49,734 nt of DNA from Thermobacillus sp. ZCTH02-B1. GTDB lineage: Bacteria > Bacillota > Bacilli > Paenibacillales > Paenibacillaceae. Shown piece after piece: positions 22,927 through 30,519 of the stretch (positions within the stretch are counted from its first letter, which is position 1; the number at the start of each line of letters is the position of its first letter). Location of the stretch: positions 1 to 49,734 of the forward strand of contig NZ_LZRU01000038.1 of NCBI RefSeq assembly GCF_002159085.1, written 5' to 3'. Both the position numbers and the translations under genes were made by a program. Under the pieces are notes generated by a model. It was not told the DNA's origin. It saw nothing but the letters and a program-made list of their open reading frames with translations, and made no database searches.

Positions 22927-24435
22927 GCTCCATCTCCCGACGAGGCGAAATAATCTTCGAGTCCGAGCACGATCGCCCGCGCCGCAGCCGACTGGTAAGC
23001 TTCCGTCCGCGCCAGCTCCTCGTCATGCGGATTCGTCAGGAAACCGAGTTCAAGCAGCACGGCCGGCAGGCTGTTTTCGCGGAGGACGTGAAAATTGCCG
23101 AACGAGAGGCCCTGGCTTTCGAGGCCGAGATCGGCTTCGGCGAGCCGGCGCTCGATCGCGGCGGCCAGCGGCTTGTCCTTCGCGCCGCTGTAGTAGAAGG
23201 TCAGGATGCCCGACGCCGGACCGGCGGCCGAATTGTGGTGAAGGCTGACGAACGCGTCCCCCGCCGGAACGCTCCGCGATTGCGACCCGGTCCTTGAGAG
23301 ACGGCTTCTCCTCATCCGTCACCCGCGTCATGACGACGATGGCGCCGCGGAGCTCGAGCTCCCGTTTCAGGTGAACCGCCGTGGACAGGTTCAGCGTCTT
23401 CTCCCAGGTGCCGTGCGTGGTGCCGATCGCGCCGGAATCGTTCCCGCCGTGTCCGGGGTCGACGACGATGGTCTTGCCGAGCAGCGGACTTTCGGCGGTG
23501 CCTTCCTCCCCCGCCTTGCGCAATACGATGTAGGCTGCCGCAACCCAGCCGGCCCGGCCGTCCTCCGTCACGATGCTGTACCATTCGCCCGTGCTCCCGG
23601 TGACCGTCACCCGGTCTCCCCGGTTCAGGCGGCCTTCGATCGAATAATCGAGCCCGGGGCCCGAACGGATGCGCACCGCATCGCCCAGCACATGACCGGT
23701 GCGGGCGGCGTCTTCCGCCTCCCCGGCGTCCGCTTCCCGCGGCCCGGGAGCGACGCGGATGCCCCGGCCGATCACCCTCGGCTTCGGCTGTGCGGAATCC
23801 GCCGGCTGCGCGGCATCCGTCGACCCGCCGCCCGCTGCTCCGTCCTCCTTCGCTCCGCGGCCCGCCGATCCGGCGTCATCCGCCGGTCCGCCCGCGTCCG
23901 TTCGTCCGGCTCCCGCAGGCCGTGTGCCGGCGTTTGCATCCGGCTTCTCGCCGCCGTCCGTGTCCGCCTCCGCGCCCTCCTCCGCCGCACCGCCGGCGTC
24001 GCCTGAACCGGAGGCGCTTTCATCCACCGATGCGCCGGAGCCGCCGTGCACCGGCGCCAGATAGTCCGAATGCACCCATCCGGTCAAACGGCCCAGACGG
24101 ATCCGGTACCAGACGTCCTCCTCTCCCAGCTTTTCCACAACCGCGCCCTGCTTCAGCCGGCCGATCACCGGCGCTTCCAGCGAAGGGGCGGCGCGCACGT
24201 TGAGGATGTCGGCCGTTACCTTGAAGCGGGCTTCGCCCGCGTTCACGATGACCTCCGCTTCCGCGGTGATCTCCGCGGGCGCGGAGGTCTGCGGCGTCGG
24301 CGAACCGGCAGCCGCCGCGGTCCAGGGAAGCGCAAGCGCGGCCGCAAGGCACCAACCGGCCGCAGTGAACCGCACCCACGCAAACCGCGTCGACACCAAC
24401 CGCGGCGAAGCGAACCGAATGTTCCCCATCGTCAT
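22923..24435 (-). pseudogene. SH3-domain N-acetylmuramoyl-L-alanine amidase, interrupted by a +1 frameshift
   Basis: Exported cell-wall amidase (Amidase_3 type) of about 500 residues if repaired. Order: signal peptide, SH3b domain 1 (LNVRAAPSLEAPVIGRLKQG), a long disordered Gly/Ala/Asp linker, SH3b domain 2 (VRIRSGPGLDYSIEGRLNRG), then the zinc amidase (VVDPGHGGNDSGAIG; SLHHNSAAGPASGI; ENSLPAVLLELGFLTN with the catalytic Glu). Near 23258-23262 a run of five C (five G on the coding strand) shifts the frame between IAERSG and DAFVSLHHN; four would restore it. Both parts are otherwise intact, so a base error in the read is as likely as a real mutation. ATG 24435 is one of several near starts (TTG 24453, ATG 24429). 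Confidence 0.85.
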
Positions 24436-24467
24436 CCCGCCACCCGTCGACAAAAAATGATAAATCT

Positions 24468-24496
24468 ATTATAGCAGTCGGTTAACGGCGATTGAA
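24468..24496 (-). promoter_or_regulatory. Sigma-A promoter of the amidase gene
   Basis: Minus strand TTCAAT (24496-24491), 17-bp spacer, TATAAT (24473-24468). The -35 box overlaps the last codons of the MFS gene. Confidence 0.55.
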
Positions 24497-25609
24497 GAAA
24501 TAGGTTCCGACGAGCGCGCCGGCCCCGGCCAGCGCCAGCATGCCTCCGATGGCGTACACGGTGCCTGCGCCGAGCATCTGGATCGCGTAGCCGCCCGCGG
24601 CGTTGCCGACGAGCCCCCCGATGCCGGCAAAGGTCACCGCGAACACCGATTGCCCCGTCGCCCGGAGCTCGGAGGGCACGATCGACGTCATGTGATGGAT
24701 CGCCGCGAGGAAGAACAGCGGGAACGTGGCGCCGTGCAGCAACTGGGCGGCGACCAGGACGGCCGCGCTGTCCGTCGACCCGTAGATGAACCAGCGGACC
24801 GCGTAGACGACCGCGGCGATCGTCATCACGCCGATCGCATTCATCTTGCCAAGGAGCCTTCCCCCGAACATCATGGCCGGCACGGTGCTCATCGTGCCGG
24901 CGAACCAGGCGATCCCGATCACCGATTCGGGGGACCCGAGTTCCTTCAGATGAAGCGACAGCATCGAATCATTCATCCGATGCGGGATGCCGATGATCAG
25001 CACGATGAACAGCAGCCAGAGCAGACGGGGACGCGAGAACAGCCTGCCGAGCGCCTTCAGGTCGACCGGCTTCGGCGTCACCTTCGATTCGCGGAGCTGA
25101 AGCGCCGCCAGGATGGCCAGAACGCCGATCGCCAGGAAAAGGATCCCCAGCCTGCCGATGCCGAACGCTTTTATGAGGTAGCCGACCGCGAGCGCCGACA
25201 CGCCGACCCCGATCTCGCCCCAGACGCGCATCCGCCCGAATTCCCGGCGATGCTCCTGCGCGTACGAGATGCAGAACGCCTCCGAGAGCGGTCCCATCGG
25301 ACTGCCGAAGAACATGTAGAGGACGTACATCGCGAGGATGAGCCCGAGGTGCTCCGCCGCGAACAGGCCGGCTCCGGAAAGGAGCGTGCAGACGATCAGC
25401 AGAAGCATGATGCGCCGGACCGTTTTTCTTCTGTCGCTGATATAGCCCCAGAGCGGCTGCGCGACGATCGAGACGAGCGCGCCGGTCGCGACGATCGAGC
25501 CGATCTGCCCCGCGTCGAACCCCCTGTTCATCAAATAGGGCGCCAGATAGAAGCTGACGACGCCGAACACGCTGAACAACAAGAACATGAACAGCGAAAC
25601 GCGAAACAT
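24482..25609 (-). CDS. MFS transporter (MFS_1-like/LacY-type)
   Basis: 375-residue inner-membrane permease with about 12 helices. The first loop carries the MFS motif QPLWGYISDRRKTVRR (about residues 52-67) and the protein begins directly with a hydrophobic helix (FRVSLFMFLLFSVFGVVSFY), a layout typical of MFS_1-like nucleoside or sugar permeases. The substrate is unknown. ATG 25609 follows CGGGAGG; the frame is open a further 116 codons upstream, but that stretch crosses non-coding DNA and has no family-like sequence. Confidence 0.9.
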   Translation of the reverse strand: MFRVSLFMFLLFSVFGVVSFYLAPYLMNRGFDAGQIGSIVATGALVSIVAQPLWGYISDRRKTVRRIMLLLIVCTLLSGAGLFAAEHLGLILAMYVLYMFFGSPMGPLSEAFCISYAQEHRREFGRMRVWGEIGVGVSALAVGYLIKAFGIGRLGILFLAIGVLAILAALQLRESKVTPKPVDLKALGRLFSRPRLLWLLFIVLIIGIPHRMNDSMLSLHLKELGSPESVIGIAWFAGTMSTVPAMMFGGRLLGKMNAIGVMTIAAVVYAVRWFIYGSTDSAAVLVAAQLLHGATFPLFFLAAIHHMTSIVPSELRATGQSVFAVTFAGIGGLVGNAAGGYAIQMLGAGTVYAIGGMLALAGAGALVGTYFFNRR

Positions 25610-25731
25610 GCCGGTATGGCCTCCCGAAAAATGTCGAACCCCGATGCATAATCTCAATACTATCACAGACGGTTTGCACGAAACAGGCATGGTTTTGGCA
25701 TTTCCCCGGCATTCGACACCCCTTTGCAAAA

Positions 25732-25781
25732 ACAAAACGGAAGGACGCATCTCCCCGCTCCTTCGGGGAATCTCCTTCCGT
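25732..25781 (-). terminator. Terminator of the GH113-like gene
   Basis: On the minus strand ACGGAAGGA pairs with TCCTTCCGT around an inner CCCC/GGGG hairpin, then TTTTGTTTTTG. Confidence 0.85.
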
Positions 25782-25842
25782 ACCGTCTCTCCGGATCCCG
25801 ATCCGCGTCCCGGGTCAATGCCGCCCCCGACGTTTCCCGCCG

Positions 25843-26808
25843 TCAGCGCGAATGGTACCACTCCGCAAGCACCTGTCCGGCCCGCTTGCCGTAGATGTCG
25901 AAACCGACGTCTTGCTTCGCTTCCCCGATCGGGTACAGGCGGACGCTCCAGTCCCACCAGAAAAATCCGGCAAACCAGGGTTCGCCGCTGAACACCTTGA
26001 GCGCCGAACGGTAGAAATTCGCCTGTTCATCCTCGTCGAACGGCAACCCGCGGTGCATGAAATCCCACGGCATCGCCGAGCAGCCGCGCGCGCTGCGGCA
26101 GCCGATCTCGGCGAACACGACCGGCTTCCCGAACTTCCGGTGCAGCCGCTCCATCCGGTCGCGCACCGGCAGCCAGTTCGCGATCATGTCCGCTTCCGTG
26201 GCCCCCGGCCCGCCGACCGGGTAGTAGGCGCTCGTGCCGATCAGGTCCACCTGGTCGAACCATTCGACGCCCTCTTCTTTCCCGTGGTTCGCGTTATAGA
26301 GGAGGGGACCGCCGAACACCTCGCGCACGCGGGCAATCGTCTTCGTCCACCGCTCCGTCTGCGGCTCGGTGCCGATCATCTCGCAGCCGACGCAGAACAG
26401 GTCGCAGCCAAGCTCCTGCGCGAGCTCCGCATAGTGGACCAGAAAGTTCGTATAGGACTCGAACCACCTGTCCCAGTACGGAGCCGCCTCGGGCGTGTGC
26501 GGAAATCCGATGTGCGCGCGCCAGATCCGGTCCTTCGAATTGACGACCGGCTTCAGCATCACCTTGAGGCCGAGCTTCTTCGCCAAGTCCACCGCATGCG
26601 CAATGTCGCGGTCGGTCACCGTATAGCCGTAGTCAAACGTGATGCTCGTCGCGTGGATGCTCTCCTGCCAGGTCCAGAACGACAACGCCACCCACTCGCA
26701 GCCGTGTTCCCGGAGTTTGCGCAGCGACTCGGCGGCCTCCGGCGTCCGGTAATCGCCGCGCCTTCCGCCCCATCCCCAGGTCATCCCCTTCATGAACAAC
26801 CGTTCCAT
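25843..26808 (-). CDS. GH113-like glycoside hydrolase (TIM barrel)
   Basis: 321-residue cytoplasmic protein with the pattern of glycoside hydrolase family 113 beta-mannanases and their relatives: KGMTWGWGGRRGDY at the N-terminus, a conserved GCEMIGTEPQTERW that should hold the acid/base Glu, and VVFAEIGCRSARG that should hold the nucleophile Glu, with WFAGFFWWDW near the end. No signal peptide, so the substrate would be an imported oligosaccharide. ATG 26808 was chosen as the first Met before the conserved core; the ribosome site (GGGGTG) is weak and the next Met (KGMTWGW) is possible. Confidence 0.68.
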   Translation of the reverse strand: MERLFMKGMTWGWGGRRGDYRTPEAAESLRKLREHGCEWVALSFWTWQESIHATSITFDYGYTVTDRDIAHAVDLAKKLGLKVMLKPVVNSKDRIWRAHIGFPHTPEAAPYWDRWFESYTNFLVHYAELAQELGCDLFCVGCEMIGTEPQTERWTKTIARVREVFGGPLLYNANHGKEEGVEWFDQVDLIGTSAYYPVGGPGATEADMIANWLPVRDRMERLHRKFGKPVVFAEIGCRSARGCSAMPWDFMHRGLPFDEDEQANFYRSALKVFSGEPWFAGFFWWDWSVRLYPIGEAKQDVGFDIYGKRAGQVLAEWYHSR

Positions 26809-26907
26809 CGATCCGCACCCCGTCGTGCCGTGATGATGCATGCACGTTGGCATTAAACCCAATATATCACGCGCGCGGGCGATCGGGAACCGTCCGGGGC
26901 CGTCATT

Positions 26908-26949
26908 CCCAAAAAACAAATGGACTTTCGGCGTATCCGCCGAAAGTCC
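26908..26949 (-). terminator. Terminator of htpG
   Basis: GGACTTTCGGC pairs with GCCGAAAGTCC (11 bp, loop of six); on the minus strand it is followed by ATTTGTTTTTT. Confidence 0.88.
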
Positions 26950-27068
26950 CGCTCCCTATCCGGCGTCGTCAACCGACCGCCGCCGTATGCACGACGCGCG
27001 GCGAAATGACGGGCGAAACCCGGAGGTTCGTCCCGGTCCGCATCCGGGACATGCGGCCTCCGCGAACG

Positions 27069-28952
27069 TCACACCATGAGTTCGCAAATGTCGTTCGCGA
27101 ACGCGACCGGGTCGTCGATCGGCAATCCCTCGATCAGCAGCGCCTGGTTGTACAGCAGGTTCGTGTAGCGCCGCAGTTTGTCGTCGCCCGAGGCGCGGGC
27201 GCGCTTCAGCGCTTCGTATACACTGTGACCCGTGTTGATCTCGAGGACCTTCTCCGCCCGGATGTTCTTCCCGTGCGGCGTCTGGCGCAGCACCTTCTCC
27301 ATCTCGATCGACAGCTCGCCCTCCGCGGTCAGGCAGACCGGATGGGACTTGAGCCGCTTCGATGCCCGGACGTCCTTCACCTTGTCGCCGAGCACTTCCT
27401 TCATCGCCTTGAACAGCTCTTCCTGCTCCTTCGCCTCCTCGTCGGACGGCTTCTCCTGTTCATCCGGCTCGATGCCGAGATCGCCGCCCGAGATGGAGCG
27501 GAATTCCTTGCCCTTGTACTGCGTCAGCACCTTGATCGCGAACTCGTCGACATCTTCCGTCAGGTACAGGAGTTCGTACCCCTTGCTCAGCACGAGCTCG
27601 GCCTGGGGAAGCTTGTCGATCCGCTCGACCGATTCGCCTGTCGCATAGTAGATGTACTTCTGATCCTCGGGCATGCGGGATACATACTCTTCCAGCGTAA
27701 CCATCTTCTTCTCTTTCGACGAGAGGAAGAGCAGGAGATCCTGCAGCTCGTCCCGGTTCACGCCCATGTCGGTGTAGAGGCTGAACTTGAGCTGCCGGCC
27801 GAACGCCTTGAAGAACTTCTCGTATTTCTCCCGCTCGTCCTTCAGCATTTGCAGGAGATGATTTTTGATCCGGTTCCGGATGTTTTTCGCGATCTGCTTC
27901 AGTTGACGGTCGTGCTGGAGCATTTCCCTGGAAATATTCAGCGACAGGTCCTCGGATTCGACCATGCCCCTCACGAAGCTGAAGTGATCGGGCAGGAGAT
28001 CCGGGCATTTGTTCATGATCAGCACGCCGCTGGAATAGAGCTCGAGCCCTTTCTCGAAATCCCTCGTGTAATAGTCGAAGGGCGCCTGCTCCGGAATGAA
28101 CAGGATCGCGTTGTAGACGACGGCGCCGTCTGCATGGATGTGGAGCCAGGAGAGCGGTTTGTCGTAGCCGTACTTTTTCTCATAGTAGAAATTCTCGTAA
28201 TCCTCGGGCTTCAGCTCGTTCTTGTTGCGGCGCCAGATCGGCACCATGCTGTTGATCGTCTCTTCGCTCCTGTACTCCTCGAACTCGGTCTCCGACCCTT
28301 CCTTCTTCCGCGTGCGGGTGATCTCCATCTTGATCGGGTAACGGATGAAATCGGAGTACTTCTTGATGATCTGCCGGAGCCGGTATTCCTCGAGGTATTG
28401 GTCATAGTTCTCGTCGGCGGTGTTGGGCTTGAGCTTCAGGATGACGTCGGTCCCGACCGTCTCCTTCTCCCACGGCTCGACCGTAAAGCCGTCCGCGCCG
28501 GACGACTCCCACTTGAAGGCGCGGTCGCTGCCGAGCGCGCGGCTGATGACGGTCACCGTCTCCGCGACCATGAACGCCGAGTAGAAGCCGACGCCGAACT
28601 GGCCGATGATGTGATGGTCTTCCTTCGCCTCGATCTCGCGCTTGAACGCGAGCGAGCCGCTCTTCGCGATGACGCCGAGGTTTTCGATGAGCTCCTGCTC
28701 GGTCATGCCGATGCCGGTGTCGGAAATGGTCAGCGTCCGGTTCGCCTTGTCCGGAATGATTTTGATATAGTAGTCGTCCTTGTTGAACGTGAGGTTCTCG
28801 TCCGTGAGCGCCTTGTAGTAGATTTTGTCGATCGCGTCGCTGGCGTTGGAGATCAGCTCCCGGAGGAAGATCTCCTTTTGCGTGTAAATCGAGTTGATCA
28901 TCAATTCGAGAAGCCTTTTCGATTCGGCCTGGAATTCCTGCTTGACCGCCAT
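27069..28952 (-). CDS. htpG: HSP90-family chaperone HtpG
   Basis: ATP-dependent chaperone of 627 residues, the normal bacterial HSP90 length. The N-terminal GHKL ATPase motifs are intact: [19 protein letters not shown] and [11 protein letters not shown]. The middle domain has [20 protein letters not shown], and the dimerisation domain follows to the end. ATG 28952 follows GGAAAGGGGCGG; the frame upstream of it crosses the promoter and the CIRCE box. Single-gene transcript with its own terminator, probably repressed by HrcA through CIRCE. Confidence 0.98.
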   Translation of the reverse strand: MAVKQEFQAESKRLLELMINSIYTQKEIFLRELISNASDAIDKIYYKALTDENLTFNKDDYYIKIIPDKANRTLTISDTGIGMTEQELIENLGVIAKSGSLAFKREIEAKEDHHIIGQFGVGFYSAFMVAETVTVISRALGSDRAFKWESSGADGFTVEPWEKETVGTDVILKLKPNTADENYDQYLEEYRLRQIIKKYSDFIRYPIKMEITRTRKKEGSETEFEEYRSEETINSMVPIWRRNKNELKPEDYENFYYEKKYGYDKPLSWLHIHADGAVVYNAILFIPEQAPFDYYTRDFEKGLELYSSGVLIMNKCPDLLPDHFSFVRGMVESEDLSLNISREMLQHDRQLKQIAKNIRNRIKNHLLQMLKDEREKYEKFFKAFGRQLKFSLYTDMGVNRDELQDLLLFLSSKEKKMVTLEEYVSRMPEDQKYIYYATGESVERIDKLPQAELVLSKGYELLYLTEDVDEFAIKVLTQYKGKEFRSISGGDLGIEPDEQEKPSDEEAKEQEELFKAMKEVLGDKVKDVRASKRLKSHPVCLTAEGELSIEMEKVLRQTPHGKNIRAEKVLEINTGHSVYEALKRARASGDDKLRRYTNLLYNQALLIEGLPIDDPVAFANDICELMV

Positions 28953-29118
28953 GCGTTCCGCCCCTTTCCGGAATGAAGTCGTGAAAAAAGGAAACAGCCT
29001 CCCGCCGGCGGCGCCGCGTACGGATTTCGGGCGGCTGCGGTCCGAAAGCCGGGAATTCATGAGATCCGTGATGCCGAAATCCTTGACGCCGTGCGGGATT
29101 GCCGTTCGTTGCAGCGTG

Positions 29119-29145
29119 TTAGCACTCTCGACCCGAGAGTGCCAA
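29119..29145 (-). promoter_or_regulatory. CIRCE operator (HrcA site) of htpG
   Basis: TTAGCACTC-N9-GAGTGCCAA on the plus strand. It differs from the CIRCE consensus (TTAGCACTC-N9-GAGTGCTAA) at one base. It starts a few bases after the predicted -10 box, the usual place for HrcA repression. Confidence 0.9.
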
Positions 29146-29149
29146 TATC

Positions 29150-29179
29150 TATATAGCATATCCGTTTTTGGCGTGTCAA
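29150..29179 (-). promoter_or_regulatory. Sigma-A promoter of htpG
   Basis: Minus strand TTGACA (29179-29174), 18-bp spacer, TATATA (29155-29150), directly followed by CIRCE. Confidence 0.8.
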
Positions 29180-29195
29180 CGCGGCGGGAACGGCA

Positions 29196-29231
29196 GAATT
29201 AGCTATTTAAAATGTTGATATTAGCTAATTC
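29196..29231 (+). promoter_or_regulatory. 10-bp inverted repeat over the Phd-Uma2 promoter (likely operator)
   Basis: GAATTAGCTA (29196-29205) and TAGCTAATTC (29222-29231) are perfect inverted repeats with a 16-base gap. They straddle the -35 box and part of the spacer of the promoter at 29215-29243. Confidence 0.7.
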
Positions 29232-29243
29232 AAAAGTTATAAT
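29215..29243 (+). promoter_or_regulatory. Sigma-A promoter of the Phd-Uma2 gene
   Basis: TTGATA (29215-29220), 17-bp spacer, TATAAT (29238-29243). Confidence 0.8.
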
Positions 29244-29275
29244 TGGATAAACTTGATCGATCGGAGGTGTCGGTG

Positions 29276-29989
29276 TTGCGGGTGCCTTCCACGGAATTGC
29301 AGAACAACTTCGGCCGTTATCTGAAATACGCCGAGGCGGGCGAAGAGATCATCGTGACGAAGAACGGCCGGGACGTGGCCCGCCTGGTGAAGGCGGAGGC
29401 ATCCGAATCCCGCGGGGCGGCATCCCCTTACCGCCCGAAGAGCGAATGGGTGACCTATGGGGAATATCGGAGTCTGGTGGAGCAATCGGAGCATCGGTAC
29501 GAGCTGATCGACGGCGTGCTGTACAACCTGGCGTCGCCGTCATATGCGCATCAGGAAGCGGTCAGCGAATTGCTTGCCCGTCTCCGCCAATGGTTCAAGG
29601 GCACATCCTGCGTGCCGCTCACCGCACCTTTCGACGTCACCCTGAAGAAGGCGGAGGACAACATCTGCGTCGTGCAGCCGGACCTCCTCGTCATCTGTGA
29701 CCGGGAAAACATCGACGCGGACGGCAAATACCACGGCGTGCCGGCGCTTGTGGTCGAGGTGCTGGCCCCCTCCACCGCCGGCAAGGATTTGACGAAGAAG
29801 ACGGAGCTGTACATGACGTGCGGCGTGAAAGAATATTGGATCGTCGACCCCGGGCGGCGGACGGTCACGGTCTACGCGTTCGCGCAGGGCGAAATCGCGG
29901 ATTATGCGGTGTTCCGCGGGAACGACACGGTGCGGTCGGCGGCCTTCGACGGCCTGAGCGTACCGCTCGGGGAGTTGTTCGGGGAGTGA
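29276..29989 (+). CDS. Phd/YefM antitoxin domain fused to a Uma2-type endonuclease
   Basis: 237-residue fusion. Residues about 1-45 are a Phd/YefM antitoxin fold (STELQNNFGRYLKYAEAGEE, VTKNGRDVARLVKA), normally a DNA-binding, toxin-neutralising module. Residues about 55-235 are a Uma2 (DUF820) PD-(D/E)XK nuclease-like domain: YELIDGVLY, PD at 135-136, E161 in VVEVLAPST, and EYWIVDPGRR. TTG 29276 follows GGAGGTG; GTG 29273 is an alternative. No separate toxin gene lies next to it; the following 430 bp are palindrome array 2. It has its own promoter under an inverted-repeat operator. Uma2 proteins are abundant in cyanobacteria and Bacillota but their target is unknown. Confidence 0.87.
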   Translation: MRVPSTELQNNFGRYLKYAEAGEEIIVTKNGRDVARLVKAEASESRGAASPYRPKSEWVTYGEYRSLVEQSEHRYELIDGVLYNLASPSYAHQEAVSELLARLRQWFKGTSCVPLTAPFDVTLKKAEDNICVVQPDLLVICDRENIDADGKYHGVPALVVEVLAPSTAGKDLTKKTELYMTCGVKEYWIVDPGRRTVTVYAFAQGEIADYAVFRGNDTVRSAAFDGLSVPLGELFGE

Positions 29990-30012
29990 CGGGCGATGAG
30001 GTGCCCGCCCGG

Positions 30013-30440
30013 CGGTCCGTTAACGGTCCCGCGGACCGTTATCGTCCGGTTGGCAGCCGCCCGGGGCCCCGTTAACGGTCCCGTGAACCGTTAACCGGCT
30101 CCGGGAGGCGGGCCGCGCCGCCGAAAGATGGCGTTTTACGGTCCCGCGGACCGTTATCGTCCGGTTGGCGGCCGCCCGGGGCTACGTTAACGGTCCCGCG
30201 AACCGTTAACCGGCTCCTGGAGGCGGGCTGCACCGCCGAAAGATGGCGTTTTACGGTCCCGCGGACCGTTATCGTCCGGTTGGCAGTCGCCCGAGGCCAC
30301 GTTAACGGTCCCGTGAACCGTTAACCGGCTCCTGGAGGCGGGCCGCGCCGCCGAAAGATGGCGTTTTACGGTCCCGCGGACCGTTATCGTTCGGTCGGCG
30401 GCCGACCGGGGCACCGTTAACGGTCCCGCGGACCGTTAAC
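30013..30440. repeat. Palindrome array 2: eight helically spaced palindromes in four 115-bp units
   Basis: Core positions (C of CGG) at 30024, 30076, 30139, 30191, 30254, 30306, 30369 and 30421: intervals 52, 63, 52, 63, 52, 63, 52. Types alternate: one ends in GACCGTTATC and the other reads GTTAACGGTCCCG-N-GAACCGTTAAC. The 115-bp units are nearly identical, including spacers. The last palindrome ends at 30440, one base before the -35 box of the nnr promoter. No gene is visible in 29990-30519. Confidence 0.95.
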
Positions 30441-30441
30441 C

Positions 30442-30471
30442 TTGCCAATCGGTGCCATTCTGCGCTACAGT
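30442..30471 (+). promoter_or_regulatory. Sigma-A promoter of nnr, abutting array 2
   Basis: TTGCCA (30442-30447), 18-bp spacer, TACAGT (30466-30471). Start point near 30478, ~40 nt before ATG 30520. Confidence 0.6.
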
Positions 30472-30519
30472 CAAGCTGATGACGGGAGTATTTCCGCAGG
30501 ATCGGAAAGGGGCATCCCG

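Noticed and set aside
29276..29989. Complete type II toxin-antitoxin operon
   Set aside because: Only a Phd-like domain is present and no separate toxin gene (Doc, YoeB or RelE type) follows.
30013..30440. Series of Rho-independent terminators
   Set aside because: Eight evenly phased palindromes without T-tracts, and with non-compensating changes in the arms, do not look like terminators.
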